From assembly GCF_900167055.1 (NCBI RefSeq), contig NZ_FUXP01000015.1, positions 1 through 64,000 of the forward strand: a stretch of 64,000 bases of DNA. Direction: 5' to 3'. Shown here one piece after another: positions 54,636 through 62,940 of this stretch. A program made the position numbers and the translations under genes. The stretch comes from Lysobacter spongiicola DSM 21749 (GTDB taxonomy: Bacteria > Pseudomonadota > Gammaproteobacteria > Xanthomonadales > Xanthomonadaceae). The notes under the pieces are model-generated. The model ran no database searches, was not told the DNA's origin, and was given only the letters and a program-made list of their open reading frames with translations. Every line of letters starts with the position of its first letter. Positions within the stretch are counted from its first letter, which is position 1.

Positions 54636-55493
54636 ATGAATGCCCCCGACCTGTTCGACGTGCCCGCGCCGGCCCCCGATGCCTCCGGCGGCGCGATCGA
54701 TGGAGTCCGCGTCGGTGTCGGCGGCTGGACCTTCGCACCCTGGCGGGGGAGCTTCTATCCGCAAGGCCTCGTGCAGCGTCGCGAGCTGGAGTACGCCAGC
54801 CGGCAACTCGGCGCCATCGAAATCAACGGGACCTACTACGGCACCCAGAAACCGGCCACGTATGAGCGCTGGGCGGCCGAGACCCCGGCCGGCTTCATCT
54901 TCTCCGCCAAGGCGCCGCGGCGCATCATGCAGTCGCGCGTGCTCTCCGGCACCTGGCGCCAGGTGGAGGACTTCCTCGGCGGCCTCGTGGCGTTGGGCGA
55001 TCGCCTGGGGCCGATCGTATGGCAGTTCGACCAGGGCCAGCGAATCGAGCGCGGCGAGTTCGAGGCCTTCCTGGAGCTGCTGCCGCGCAAGTTCGAAGGC
55101 CGCCGGCTGCGCCACGTGCTCGATGTACGCGACCCGGCATTCACCGACGCCAGGTACATCGAACTCGCCAGGCGCCACGCCATGGCGACCGTATACACCG
55201 ACTCGAGCGAGCATCCTTCTTTCGCCGACCTGACCACCGACTTCGTCTATGCGCGGCTGATGCGGTCACGCAGTGACGTCGCCACCGGCTACCCGGCCGC
55301 GGAACTGGCCGAATGGGCACGCCGGGCCCGTCTCTGGGCTGCCGGCGACGAGCCGGAGGACCTGCCCCGCCTGGCACCACCCGACGGCGCGGCCACCGGC
55401 AAACCGCGCGACGTATTCGTCTACTTCATCAGCGCGGCCAAGGAACGCAATCCCGCCGCTGCCATCGCGCTGATGGATCGCCTTCGCGGCTGA
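54636..55493 (+). CDS. DUF72 domain protein
   Basis: The 285-residue product is a TIM-barrel DUF72 protein (YecE-like). Family marks are RVGVGGWTFAPWRGSFYPQGLVQRRELEYASRQLGAIEINGTYYG at the start, FIFSAKAPRRIM, GPIVWQFDQGQR and YARLMRSRSDVATGYPA. It has no signal or membrane helix. Function is unknown in bacteria. It follows the small acidic gene by 20 nt and converges on the EamA transporter, with 9 nt between stops. Confidence 0.9.
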   Translation: MNAPDLFDVPAPAPDASGGAIDGVRVGVGGWTFAPWRGSFYPQGLVQRRELEYASRQLGAIEINGTYYGTQKPATYERWAAETPAGFIFSAKAPRRIMQSRVLSGTWRQVEDFLGGLVALGDRLGPIVWQFDQGQRIERGEFEAFLELLPRKFEGRRLRHVLDVRDPAFTDARYIELARRHAMATVYTDSSEHPSFADLTTDFVYARLMRSRSDVATGYPAAELAEWARRARLWAAGDEPEDLPRLAPPDGAATGKPRDVFVYFISAAKERNPAAAIALMDRLRG

Positions 55494-55502
55494 AGCCTTC
55501 GG

Positions 55503-56444
55503 CTACTTCTTCGCCGCGTTCTGGCTGATCGCCACGCTGCCCAGGATCAACAGGCCGGCCACGCCCATCGAGAGCGTCAGCGGCTCATCCAGCAGCCACC
55601 ACGCCCAGCCCACCGCGAACAACGGCACCAGGTAGGTCACCGTGACCGCTCGGCTCGCGCCGATGCGCTGTACCAGCCGGTAATAGATCGCGTAGGCCAG
55701 TCCGGTACAGACCACGCCCAACAGTCCGGCCGAAAGCCATGCCTCCATCGATACTGGCGTCGTTGGCCACTGCACGATCGCGAAGGGCAGCATCAGCAAC
55801 GCGGAAGTACCCAGGGTCGCGGCCGCCAGCGCCGCCTGCGGCAAACCGGCGAAATACCGTCGCAACAAGTGCACGCCCACTCCATAGAGGAATGCCGCGG
55901 CGCACCCGGCCGCCACCGCCCAGCCCAGGCTGGCACCGGCCGTCTTGCCGCTGGCCAGCACCACCACGCCCGCGAAGCCCACCAGCAGCGCGCCTGCCCT
56001 GCGGATCCCGATGCGCTCGCCGAAGAACATGAAGCCCACCAGCGCGGTGAACAGGACCGCCATCGCGTTGGTGATCGCACTGATGCCGGCCGGCGCGTTC
56101 TGCGCCGCCCAGGCGAACAACGCGAATGGCACCGCCGAATTGATCGCCCCGACCATCACGACCTTGGGCCATATGCCGGGCGGGAAAGCGCGGCGCTGCC
56201 GCCACAGGAACGGCAGCAGCACGATGGCGCCGAACGCCAACCGCAGCTCCGACAGCGGCGCGGTGCCGAATTCGGGCGCCGCGACGCGCTGGAACATGAA
56301 GGAGATTCCCCAGACAGCCGCCAGGAGCACCAGTTCCAGCGGAGTCAGCCAGGCGGCACGGGGAGCGGCTTCGGCGGCGGGCATGTCGGCGGCAAGGGCC
56401 TCGGCGGGGCGCATGGGTCGGGCTCGGTCGGGGGAACCCGTCAT
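55503..56444 (-). CDS. EamA-family transporter (DMT superfamily)
   Basis: A 313-residue drug/metabolite transporter with ten predicted membrane helices in two EamA repeats; APEFGTAPLSELRLAFGAIVLLPF and TPVSMEAWLSAGLLGVVCTGLAYAIYYRLVQRIGA are typical. The C-terminus ends SMGVAGLLILGSVAISQNAAKK. The start at 56444 was chosen for a nearby GGCGG; ATGs at 56414 or 56384 would shorten it by 10 or 20 residues. Substrate unknown. Confidence 0.85.
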   Translation of the reverse strand: MTGSPDRARPMRPAEALAADMPAAEAAPRAAWLTPLELVLLAAVWGISFMFQRVAAPEFGTAPLSELRLAFGAIVLLPFLWRQRRAFPPGIWPKVVMVGAINSAVPFALFAWAAQNAPAGISAITNAMAVLFTALVGFMFFGERIGIRRAGALLVGFAGVVVLASGKTAGASLGWAVAAGCAAAFLYGVGVHLLRRYFAGLPQAALAAATLGTSALLMLPFAIVQWPTTPVSMEAWLSAGLLGVVCTGLAYAIYYRLVQRIGASRAVTVTYLVPLFAVGWAWWLLDEPLTLSMGVAGLLILGSVAISQNAAKK

Positions 56445-56549
56445 TGTCCGCCGATGCACGCCCGCGACAAGTGCTGATCCATGGCCGCTGTGTCCCACCG
56501 GCGGCCCTGGCGGCCGTAAAAGCGGCCGCCCCGGACTGCCAGTGCGCAC

Positions 56550-57611
56550 CTACATCATCGCCAGCTCGGTATTCGACAGCGTCCGGTTGTAGTGGTCGCG
56601 CAGGCGCACCTTCCGCTCCAGGTCGCGGATGATGAAGCCGCTGAAGTCGATCCCGGTCAGGTCCTCGATGTCGTTGATGCCGCCGGGGGTGTCGACGTTG
56701 ATCTCCATCATCTTGTCGCCGACGATGTCCAGGCCGGCGAAGTACATGCCGTCGCGCATGAGCTTCGGGCCAACGATCTCGGCCAGCCGCAGCGCATCCT
56801 CGTCGGGCTCGATGTACTTGGTCTTGCCGCCCGCGCTGATGTTGCTGCGCGCGTCGCCACTGTCGTTGTAGCGGCGGATGCAGGCATATTTCCCGTCGAC
56901 GCACAGCGGCCGGCCATTGAGCGTCAGCAGCCGCAGGTCGCCGTCGACCGCCTTGGGCAGGTACTCCTGCACGATCGCGTAGCCATCGCGGGTGACGGCA
57001 TCGATCATCTGGTTGAGGTTGCCGCCGCTGTCGGGCGTGACCACGAACACGCTCTGTCCGCCCGAACCCTGCAGCGGCTTGATGACTCCGTACCCGTCAT
57101 GGGCACTGATGAATGCCTTGATCTCGTCCGCATCCAGAGTGATGCAGGTGACCGGCCGGACCTCTTCGGGGAAATGCTGGAAGTAGGTCTTGTTGGAGGC
57201 GTCGGTCAGGTGGGTCGGATCGTTGAGCACGATCACGTGCCGCAGGGCGGCGAGCTGGGCGAACAACAGGCCGCTGTTGGGTGCCCACGGCCGCTCGGCG
57301 AGCTCGTCGGCCGGGTCGCTGCGCAACATCAGCACGTCCAGGTCCTCCACCGAAATGCGCCGGGTCTCCGCGTCCGCGCCCTGCAGGTCCGCCAGCATGG
57401 CCGCATCGTCGGCGTACTCCTCCAGCCGCGGCACGTGGGCCCAGGCCCGGACCGTGCCGTTGGCGTCGTAGATGAAGTTGCCCAGCCCGATCAAGGCGAC
57501 CTCGTGGCCCCGCCGGACCGCGGCGCGGGCGAGGCGGATGGTGGTGAAGTTTTCCTTTTCGGTCTCGATGTCATTGATCACGAAACCAAGCTTGATGGGT
57601 CGGGAGGTCAT
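56550..57611 (-). CDS. GshB/RimK-like ATP-grasp ligase (third gene of QEGLA operon)
   Basis: A 353-residue ATP-grasp enzyme related to glutathione synthetase. The N-terminal part KLGFVINDIETEKENFTTIRLARAA is of the GshB pre-ATP-grasp type; the ATP-grasp body shows VIKPLQGSGGQSVFVV, QEYLPKAVDGDLRLLTLNG, the Gly-rich SNISAGGKTKYIEP and EINVDTPGGINDIEDLTGIDF. It should form a carboxylate-amine bond. Its ATG overlaps the preceding gene's stop by 4 nt. The true GshB acts in cells that have GshA; no gshA is here, so the product is unknown. Confidence 0.85.
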   Translation of the reverse strand: MTSRPIKLGFVINDIETEKENFTTIRLARAAVRRGHEVALIGLGNFIYDANGTVRAWAHVPRLEEYADDAAMLADLQGADAETRRISVEDLDVLMLRSDPADELAERPWAPNSGLLFAQLAALRHVIVLNDPTHLTDASNKTYFQHFPEEVRPVTCITLDADEIKAFISAHDGYGVIKPLQGSGGQSVFVVTPDSGGNLNQMIDAVTRDGYAIVQEYLPKAVDGDLRLLTLNGRPLCVDGKYACIRRYNDSGDARSNISAGGKTKYIEPDEDALRLAEIVGPKLMRDGMYFAGLDIVGDKMMEINVDTPGGINDIEDLTGIDFSGFIIRDLERKVRLRDHYNRTLSNTELAMM

Positions 57612-58810
57612 GCGTCAGGGTCCTTGTGGAATAGCCGGTCGACCGGCGTGGTCCTGCAGTGGGCGAGGCGGGCCTGCGCCCGGGGGTCGGTGAAATAGCG
57701 GGGAAGCAGCTCTGGGCCGGCGGCCCAGCCCTCTTCGATCAGCTGGTCGAGCACCACCCGGTGGGTCAGCGCGAACTTGCCCAGGAACAACGGCTCGAAT
57801 TCGCCGTCCGCATGGAGGTACTCCACCAGGTCACGGAGCCCGCGCAGGTAGACGGCATCCTTGGTGAGGCCGCCGCCGCGCAGGGCCCGCACCGCCACGT
57901 CGAAAGCATCGTCGCTGGGCATCTCGTGGGTGCGATGCAGCAGGTCGAAGATCGCCGGCACGCCCTCGCCATGCAGCGCCATGTCGGTGGCCACCACCCG
58001 GGCAGCCAGGACCCGCAGCCGCTCACCCGGCAGGTAACCCGACAGGTACTCGGACAGCACGCCCAGCCCTTCCTGCAGCGGGTCGTAATGGGCCAGTCCG
58101 ACCTCAAGCTGCTTGAGTGGCTGCCGGGCACCGTTGTGGCGGGTGACCACGTGGGTGCCGATCTCATGCTGGATCAGGGGCTGCACGCGCGCGCGCGGCA
58201 GCCGTATGTCGCCATCCACATAGAACGTGCCGTGCGACACCATCATCAGCGAGTTCAGGTCGGTGTCGACCACCACGTCCGCGTGGAAGTCCGGCGACTG
58301 TTCGCGGTACCACGCCATCTCCTCCTCGACCGCGGCCATCACTTCGTCGATGCCGGCCTCGGCCTTGAGCGGCGCGCTGGGCTGGACGTCGCGCATGATG
58401 CCGTTGGCCAGGTTGAGCAGGCCCGGCTCGACGCCGCCGAACAGGTCCAGGCTGGCATTGATGAAGCCGTCTGTGCCGCGCATGCGCACGAGTTCAAGCT
58501 GCCGTTCCAGCTCGCGCTGCTTCTCGGATAGCAGCCCCGAAAGCAACGGCGATTCGATGTCTTCCATCGGCAGGGCCAGCAGCCGCTCGCGCTCGGCGTG
58601 CAGGTCGACCTCCAGGTCGATGTACTCCAGCTCGGGAATGCTGGTGTGGCCGCTGGCCTCGAATCCGGCCCAGAGCTCGTCGTTCTTGATCGGTGAGAGC
58701 GCCAGCAGCCAGTCGAGTTCGCAATCGATCTTGACCAGCTCGGCGTCGATCCGGGCCGCGACCGGTGGCAGCGGCTTCAAGCGGGGTTCCGGTGCGGCCA
58801 CCAGGCTCAT
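57608..58810 (-). CDS. QEGLA-motif (DUF1704) metallopeptidase-like protein
   Basis: A 400-residue protein of the family annotated as flavohemoglobin expression-modulating QEGLA motif protein (DUF1704). It has the zinc motif HEIGTH (His215, Glu216, His220) and Gln246-Glu247-Gly248-Leu in PLQEGLGVLSEY, where Glu is the third ligand. Eukaryotic DUF1704 members (MATCAP) are tubulin tyrosine carboxypeptidases, so a carboxypeptidase-like activity is plausible here. It overlaps both neighbours by 4 nt and is the middle gene of a three-gene unit. Confidence 0.88.
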   Translation of the reverse strand: MSLVAAPEPRLKPLPPVAARIDAELVKIDCELDWLLALSPIKNDELWAGFEASGHTSIPELEYIDLEVDLHAERERLLALPMEDIESPLLSGLLSEKQRELERQLELVRMRGTDGFINASLDLFGGVEPGLLNLANGIMRDVQPSAPLKAEAGIDEVMAAVEEEMAWYREQSPDFHADVVVDTDLNSLMMVSHGTFYVDGDIRLPRARVQPLIQHEIGTHVVTRHNGARQPLKQLEVGLAHYDPLQEGLGVLSEYLSGYLPGERLRVLAARVVATDMALHGEGVPAIFDLLHRTHEMPSDDAFDVAVRALRGGGLTKDAVYLRGLRDLVEYLHADGEFEPLFLGKFALTHRVVLDQLIEEGWAAGPELLPRYFTDPRAQARLAHCRTTPVDRLFHKDPDA

Positions 58811-59661
58811 CGGGCAAGCATCCCCCGCACCTCGGCCACCGCATGGCGGAGCCCGGCACGCAGGTCTTCGACCACGCCGATGTCGGCCTGCGCGGTCCAT
58901 TCGTCCATGTAGATCTTCTTGTACTCGACGGAGATGGCGCACATGCGCTCGCCCCACCGGGAGTACGCCCACTCGGGGAAGTGGCCGCCGCCGGGGTAGC
59001 GGATGTTCTCGCGCACATCCAGCTGGCGGCCGCCCGCCGGCACCTCGGCCAGCGCTTCGGCGAACCGGTCGGCCACCGCACCCCAACGCGCCCTGTCCAG
59101 GGTGGTCGCGCCCAGGTCGATGTCGGGATTGCCCTCCAGCGCCGCGGGTTCCGCGTGCGCACCGTCGCGGCGGTGGTTGTAGCTGTGGATGTCCAGCAGG
59201 AACACATGGCCGTGGCGCTCGATCACCCGCTCGACCAGTTCTTCGAACATGGCGTAGAAGCGGTCATGTGCCGCCAGGGACTGCTCCAGCTCCTCCCGGG
59301 GCAGCGGGCCCTTCCAGAAGCGGATGCCCCAGGTGTCGGCCGGGTCGGTCGACAGGGCCTTGTCGCGTGGCCGGTTGAGGTCGACCTGGAACCGCGAGCT
59401 GCGCACGCGCACCCGCACATCGCCGACCTCGGTCATCAGCCCGGTCAACGGGTCTTCGTCGCGGCGCCGCTCCTGCTCGCTGATGTGGAGGTGGGGCACC
59501 AGCGACGGCCGCATCGCGTGGCCATCGTGGATCGCCGTCGCGACCACCGGGCCATCACCGACGATGACATCCCAGTCATCGCAGGAATCCGTCAGCACCA
59601 GTCGTTCCTCGGACTGGAAGAATTGCGGGGGCGGGGTTTGGGATCGACTTGAATTGAGCAT
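58807..59661 (-). CDS. N-formylglutamate amidohydrolase family protein (first gene of QEGLA operon)
   Basis: A 284-residue member of the N-formylglutamate amidohydrolase family. Motifs include ATAIHDGHAMRP near 46, FQVDLNRPRDKALS (Asp-Leu-Asn-Arg) near 95 and FLLDIHSYNHRRDGAH near 157. No signal peptide is seen, and the ATG at 59661 follows a weak ribosome site. Compared with the HutG gene at 39.3 kb it is a separate paralog with a C-terminal EYKKIYMDEW. The stop overlaps the QEGLA start (ATGA), so the substrate is likely the product of that pathway rather than formylglutamate. Confidence 0.82.
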   Translation of the reverse strand: MLNSSRSQTPPPQFFQSEERLVLTDSCDDWDVIVGDGPVVATAIHDGHAMRPSLVPHLHISEQERRRDEDPLTGLMTEVGDVRVRVRSSRFQVDLNRPRDKALSTDPADTWGIRFWKGPLPREELEQSLAAHDRFYAMFEELVERVIERHGHVFLLDIHSYNHRRDGAHAEPAALEGNPDIDLGATTLDRARWGAVADRFAEALAEVPAGGRQLDVRENIRYPGGGHFPEWAYSRWGERMCAISVEYKKIYMDEWTAQADIGVVEDLRAGLRHAVAEVRGMLAR

Positions 59662-59779
59662 GGCCGAAATGCTCCCAAACGCGGCATGAGGCACCCGTGA
59701 GCGAGCTGAATGGCGGCTGCATCCTCCTTTCGCCAGCAAAGGACTCGTCAGCATCGGCGGGTTTCCGCACACTGTGCGG

Positions 59780-60754
59780 ATGACCAAGACTCCCGTCGGC
59801 AGGGCGTACCTGCAGATCCACTTCTGCGTCCTGCTGTGGGGCTTCACCGCCATCCTCGGCAAGCTCATCACCCTGCCCGCGTTGCCGCTGGTGTGGACGC
59901 GCATGTTGATCGTGGTGGTGGCGCTGGCGCTGCTGCCGCGGGTCTGGCGTTCCCTGCGGGCGATGCCGGCGCGGCTGTTGTGGTCCTACGCCGGCATCGG
60001 CGTGCTGGTGGCGCTGCACTGGCTGACCTTCTACGGCGCGATCAAGCTGGCAAACGCCTCGGTCGCCGCCACCTGCATCGCACTGGCCACCGTGTTCACC
60101 GCGCTGGTGGAGCCATGGCTGGCCAAGTCCCGTTTTTCGCGGCGGGACCTGGCGCTGGGCATCGCGGTGCTGCCCGGGGTCGCGCTGGTCGCGGGCGGAG
60201 TGCCGCCGGAGATGCGCATCGGAATCGCGGTGGGCGCACTCTCGGCGCTGTTCGTGGCGATGTTCGGCTCGCTCAACAAGCGGCTGGTCACGGAAGGCGA
60301 CCCGTTGACGGTCACCGCGCTGGAGCTGGGGGCCGGCACCCTGGCGCTGACGCTCCTGGCGCCCATGATGCCGTGGGTCTTCCCCGCATTCGCCGGGGAA
60401 CTGCTGGTGATGCCTTCCACCCGCGACATCGTGCTGTTGCTGGTGTTGTCGCTGGGCTGCACGCTGCTGCCGTTCGCGCTTTCGCTGGTCGCGCTGCGCC
60501 ACATGAGCGCCTTCGCCGCGCAGCTGGCAGTCAACCTGGAGCCGGTCTACGCCATCGTGCTGGCCATCCTGCTGCTGGGCGAACAGCACGAGTTGAGTGG
60601 GCGCTTCTACATCGGCGTCGCGGTGATCCTCGCTGCCGTGTTCGTGCACCCCCTGCTGGGCAAGCGCGGTGTGATGGCGCACCCGGAGGTACTGGCGACC
60701 GCCGAATCCAAGGCGGCCATCGGCGGCGGGGACGGCGCGGAGAGGGAGACGTGA
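59780..60754 (+). CDS. EamA-family transporter, second
   Basis: The 324-residue protein is a DMT transporter with ten membrane helices: VLLWGFTAILGKLITLPALPLVWTRM in repeat 1 and SLGCTLLPFALSLVALRHMSAFAAQLAVNLEPVYAIVLAIL in repeat 2. The C-terminus adds a cytoplasmic tail of about 30 residues. It begins at the ATG at 59780, six nt after a GTG in frame. It is divergent from the QEGLA operon with 118 nt between starts, so a shared regulator is possible. Substrate unknown. Confidence 0.86.
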   Translation: MTKTPVGRAYLQIHFCVLLWGFTAILGKLITLPALPLVWTRMLIVVVALALLPRVWRSLRAMPARLLWSYAGIGVLVALHWLTFYGAIKLANASVAATCIALATVFTALVEPWLAKSRFSRRDLALGIAVLPGVALVAGGVPPEMRIGIAVGALSALFVAMFGSLNKRLVTEGDPLTVTALELGAGTLALTLLAPMMPWVFPAFAGELLVMPSTRDIVLLLVLSLGCTLLPFALSLVALRHMSAFAAQLAVNLEPVYAIVLAILLLGEQHELSGRFYIGVAVILAAVFVHPLLGKRGVMAHPEVLATAESKAAIGGGDGAERET

Positions 60755-60806
60755 CCGGACGCGATCCCCGCGGCTATGCTTCCCGCTGCCCCGATCGGAT
60801 ACCACG

Positions 60807-61202
60807 ATGAACCCGGCCCTCCAGCAAGACATCGCCAAGCTCCTGCTCCGCTTTGCCCTCGGCGCCCTGGTGCTGCTGCACGGCATCGCCAAGCTCAACG
60901 GCGGCCTGTCCGGCATCGTCGGCATGGTCGAGGCGCATGGCCTGCCCGGCGCGTTCGGCTATGCCGTCCTGCTGGGCGAGATCGTCGGGCCGCTGTTGGT
61001 GCTCGCGGGCTTCCATGCACGCATCGGCGCTTTGCTCGTTGCGATCAACATGGTGGTCGCGATCGCGCTGGTGCACATGGGGCAGCTCGGCAGCCTCAAT
61101 GGCCAGGGCGGCTGGGCGCTCGAGCTGCAGGGCATGTTCCTGGCCACCGCGGTGGCGCTGGCGCTGCTGGGGCCGGGGCGTTTCAGCGTCAACGGACGCT
61201 GA
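60807..61202 (+). CDS. DoxX family membrane protein
   Basis: A 131-residue membrane protein with four helices. It matches the DoxX family: DIAKLLLRFALGALVLLHGIAKLNGG, LPGAFGYAVLLGEIVGPLLVLAGF and MVVAIALVHMG, with ELQGMFLATAVALALLGPGR at the end. The family is linked to quinone or redox stress. It is 52 nt after the EamA gene and converges on dbpA with 9 nt between stops. Confidence 0.88.
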   Translation: MNPALQQDIAKLLLRFALGALVLLHGIAKLNGGLSGIVGMVEAHGLPGAFGYAVLLGEIVGPLLVLAGFHARIGALLVAINMVVAIALVHMGQLGSLNGQGGWALELQGMFLATAVALALLGPGRFSVNGR

Positions 61203-61211
61203 GCCCCACCC

Positions 61212-62603
61212 TCACAACCGGTTGATGCGGAAACGCCGGCCCTTGATCTTGCCTTCGCGCAACCGGGCCAGCGCGACCCCTGCCTTGTCACGCGCGATGG
61301 CCACGTAGGAACGCGTCGGGAAGACGTCGATCTTCCCGACCACCGCCACCGGCAGCCCGGCGTCGCCGGTCAATGCACCCACGATGTCGCCCGGACGGAG
61401 TTTGTCGGTGCGCCCGGCGTCGATGCGCAAGGTCACCATCGGCGCCTGCGGCACGCCACTGGCCTTGCCCGCCAGCGGCGTGACACGCCGCCATGTGGGG
61501 GCCACGCCGGTGCGCCCGGTGATCGCTTCGACCCTGCCCTTCTCGCGCGGCGTGCACAGGCTGAGCGCAAGGCCGCCCTTGCCGGCCCGCCCGGTGCGGC
61601 CGATCCGGTGCACGTAGACATCGGGATCGGTCGGCAGCTCGTAGTTCACCACCGCCGCAAGGTCGGCGACGTCCAGGCCGCGCGCGGCCACGTCGCTCGC
61701 CACCAGCACGTTGCAACTGCGGTTGGCGAAGCGCACCAGCACCTCGTCGCGGTCCCGCTGCTCCATGTCGCCGTGGAGCGCCAGCGCGGTGAACCCATAG
61801 TGCGTCAGCGACCCCGCGACCTCGTCCGCGTCCCTGCGCATGTTGCAGAACACCACGCAGGACTCCGGCCGGTGCTCGAGGAGCAACGCGGCCAGCGCCG
61901 GCGTCCTGCTCCCTGCGTCCACCTCGTGGAACAATTCCTCGACCACTGCTCCGGCATCGACGCCTGCAACGGTGACTTCCACCGGGTCCCTCAGCATCGC
62001 GCCGGCCAGGGTCCGGATCGCATCCGGGTAGGTCGCCGAGAACAGCAGCGTCTGGTGCCCCTTCGGCAGCTTGCCCATGATCTCGCGGATGGGCTCTTCG
62101 AAACCCATGTCCAGCATCCGGTCGGCTTCGTCGAGTACGGCCACGGACACGCCACGCAGGTGCAGGGCCTTCTTGCGCAGCAGCTCCTGGATCCGCCCCG
62201 GCGTGCCCACAACGACGTGCGGGTCGTGCTCCAGCGAAGCCAGCTGCGGCCCGAGCGGCATGCCGCCGCACAGCACGGAGAGCTTCAGGTTCGGGATGCC
62301 CACCGCCAGCCGGCGAAGTTGTCGCCCCACCTGGTCGGCCAGTTCCCGCGTCGGGCACAGCACCAGCGCCTGGGTCTGCACGCGGCCCACGTCGATGCGG
62401 TGCAGCACCCCGACACCGAACGCGGCCGTCTTGCCGCTGCCGGTCGGCGCCTGCGCCAACACGTCACGCCCCTGCAGCAGCGCCGGAATGGACTGTGCCT
62501 GGACAGGCGTGGGCTGCGCGTAGCCGAGCGCGGAAATGCCCTGCAGCAACTCCGGCGTGAGCGGGAGGGAGGAAAAACCGGGAAGCGCGTCGTCGTCAGC
62601 CAT
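61212..62603 (-). CDS. dbpA: ATP-dependent RNA helicase DbpA
   Basis: DbpA is a DEAD-box helicase of 463 residues that acts in 50S assembly by binding hairpin 92 of 23S rRNA. The Q motif is at QPTPVQAQSIPALL, Walker A QAPTGSGKTAAFGVG, DEAD box VAVLDEADRMLDMGF, then SAT (LFSATYP) and HRIGRTGRAG. The C-terminal DbpA RNA-binding domain (about 385-463) is present and ends KGRRFRINRL. The ATG at 62603 begins MADDDALPGF; a longer reading would add nine residues. Confidence 0.95.
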   Translation of the reverse strand: MADDDALPGFSSLPLTPELLQGISALGYAQPTPVQAQSIPALLQGRDVLAQAPTGSGKTAAFGVGVLHRIDVGRVQTQALVLCPTRELADQVGRQLRRLAVGIPNLKLSVLCGGMPLGPQLASLEHDPHVVVGTPGRIQELLRKKALHLRGVSVAVLDEADRMLDMGFEEPIREIMGKLPKGHQTLLFSATYPDAIRTLAGAMLRDPVEVTVAGVDAGAVVEELFHEVDAGSRTPALAALLLEHRPESCVVFCNMRRDADEVAGSLTHYGFTALALHGDMEQRDRDEVLVRFANRSCNVLVASDVAARGLDVADLAAVVNYELPTDPDVYVHRIGRTGRAGKGGLALSLCTPREKGRVEAITGRTGVAPTWRRVTPLAGKASGVPQAPMVTLRIDAGRTDKLRPGDIVGALTGDAGLPVAVVGKIDVFPTRSYVAIARDKAGVALARLREGKIKGRRFRINRL

Positions 62604-62668
62604 GTCCCATGATCGCAGCTTCGCCGGCATCGGCCTATGATCGCGGTCCTGCCGCCACCGGGAGCTCC

Positions 62669-62887
62669 ATGGAACGCGTCCAGTTCGAACTCGATCCCCG
62701 CCACGACCACGTCGAGCTCAACCAGCTGTTGAAGCTGGTGGGCGCTTGCGACAGTGGCGGCGCGGGCAAGGCGCTGGTGGCCAGCGGCGTGGTGACCGTG
62801 GACGGCGCGGTCGAATTGCGCAAGACCTGCAAGATCAGGAGCGGCCAACGCGTGAGCCTCGGGGATGTCGAGATCTATGTGTCCTAG
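62669..62887 (+). CDS. S4-domain RNA-binding protein (YbcJ-like)
   Basis: A 72-residue protein that is one S4 RNA-binding domain: VELNQLLKLVGACDSGGAGKALVASGVVTVDG and LRKTCKIRSGQRVSLGD. The start ATG has GGAG six nt upstream. YbcJ binds RNA, but its role is not known. It is divergent from dbpA with 65 nt between starts. Confidence 0.9.
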   Translation: MERVQFELDPRHDHVELNQLLKLVGACDSGGAGKALVASGVVTVDGAVELRKTCKIRSGQRVSLGDVEIYVS

Positions 62888-62940
62888 CACACCCAGCGTG
62901 GTGACGGAGCTTTAACCGCAGCCTCGCCATCATCGTCCGC

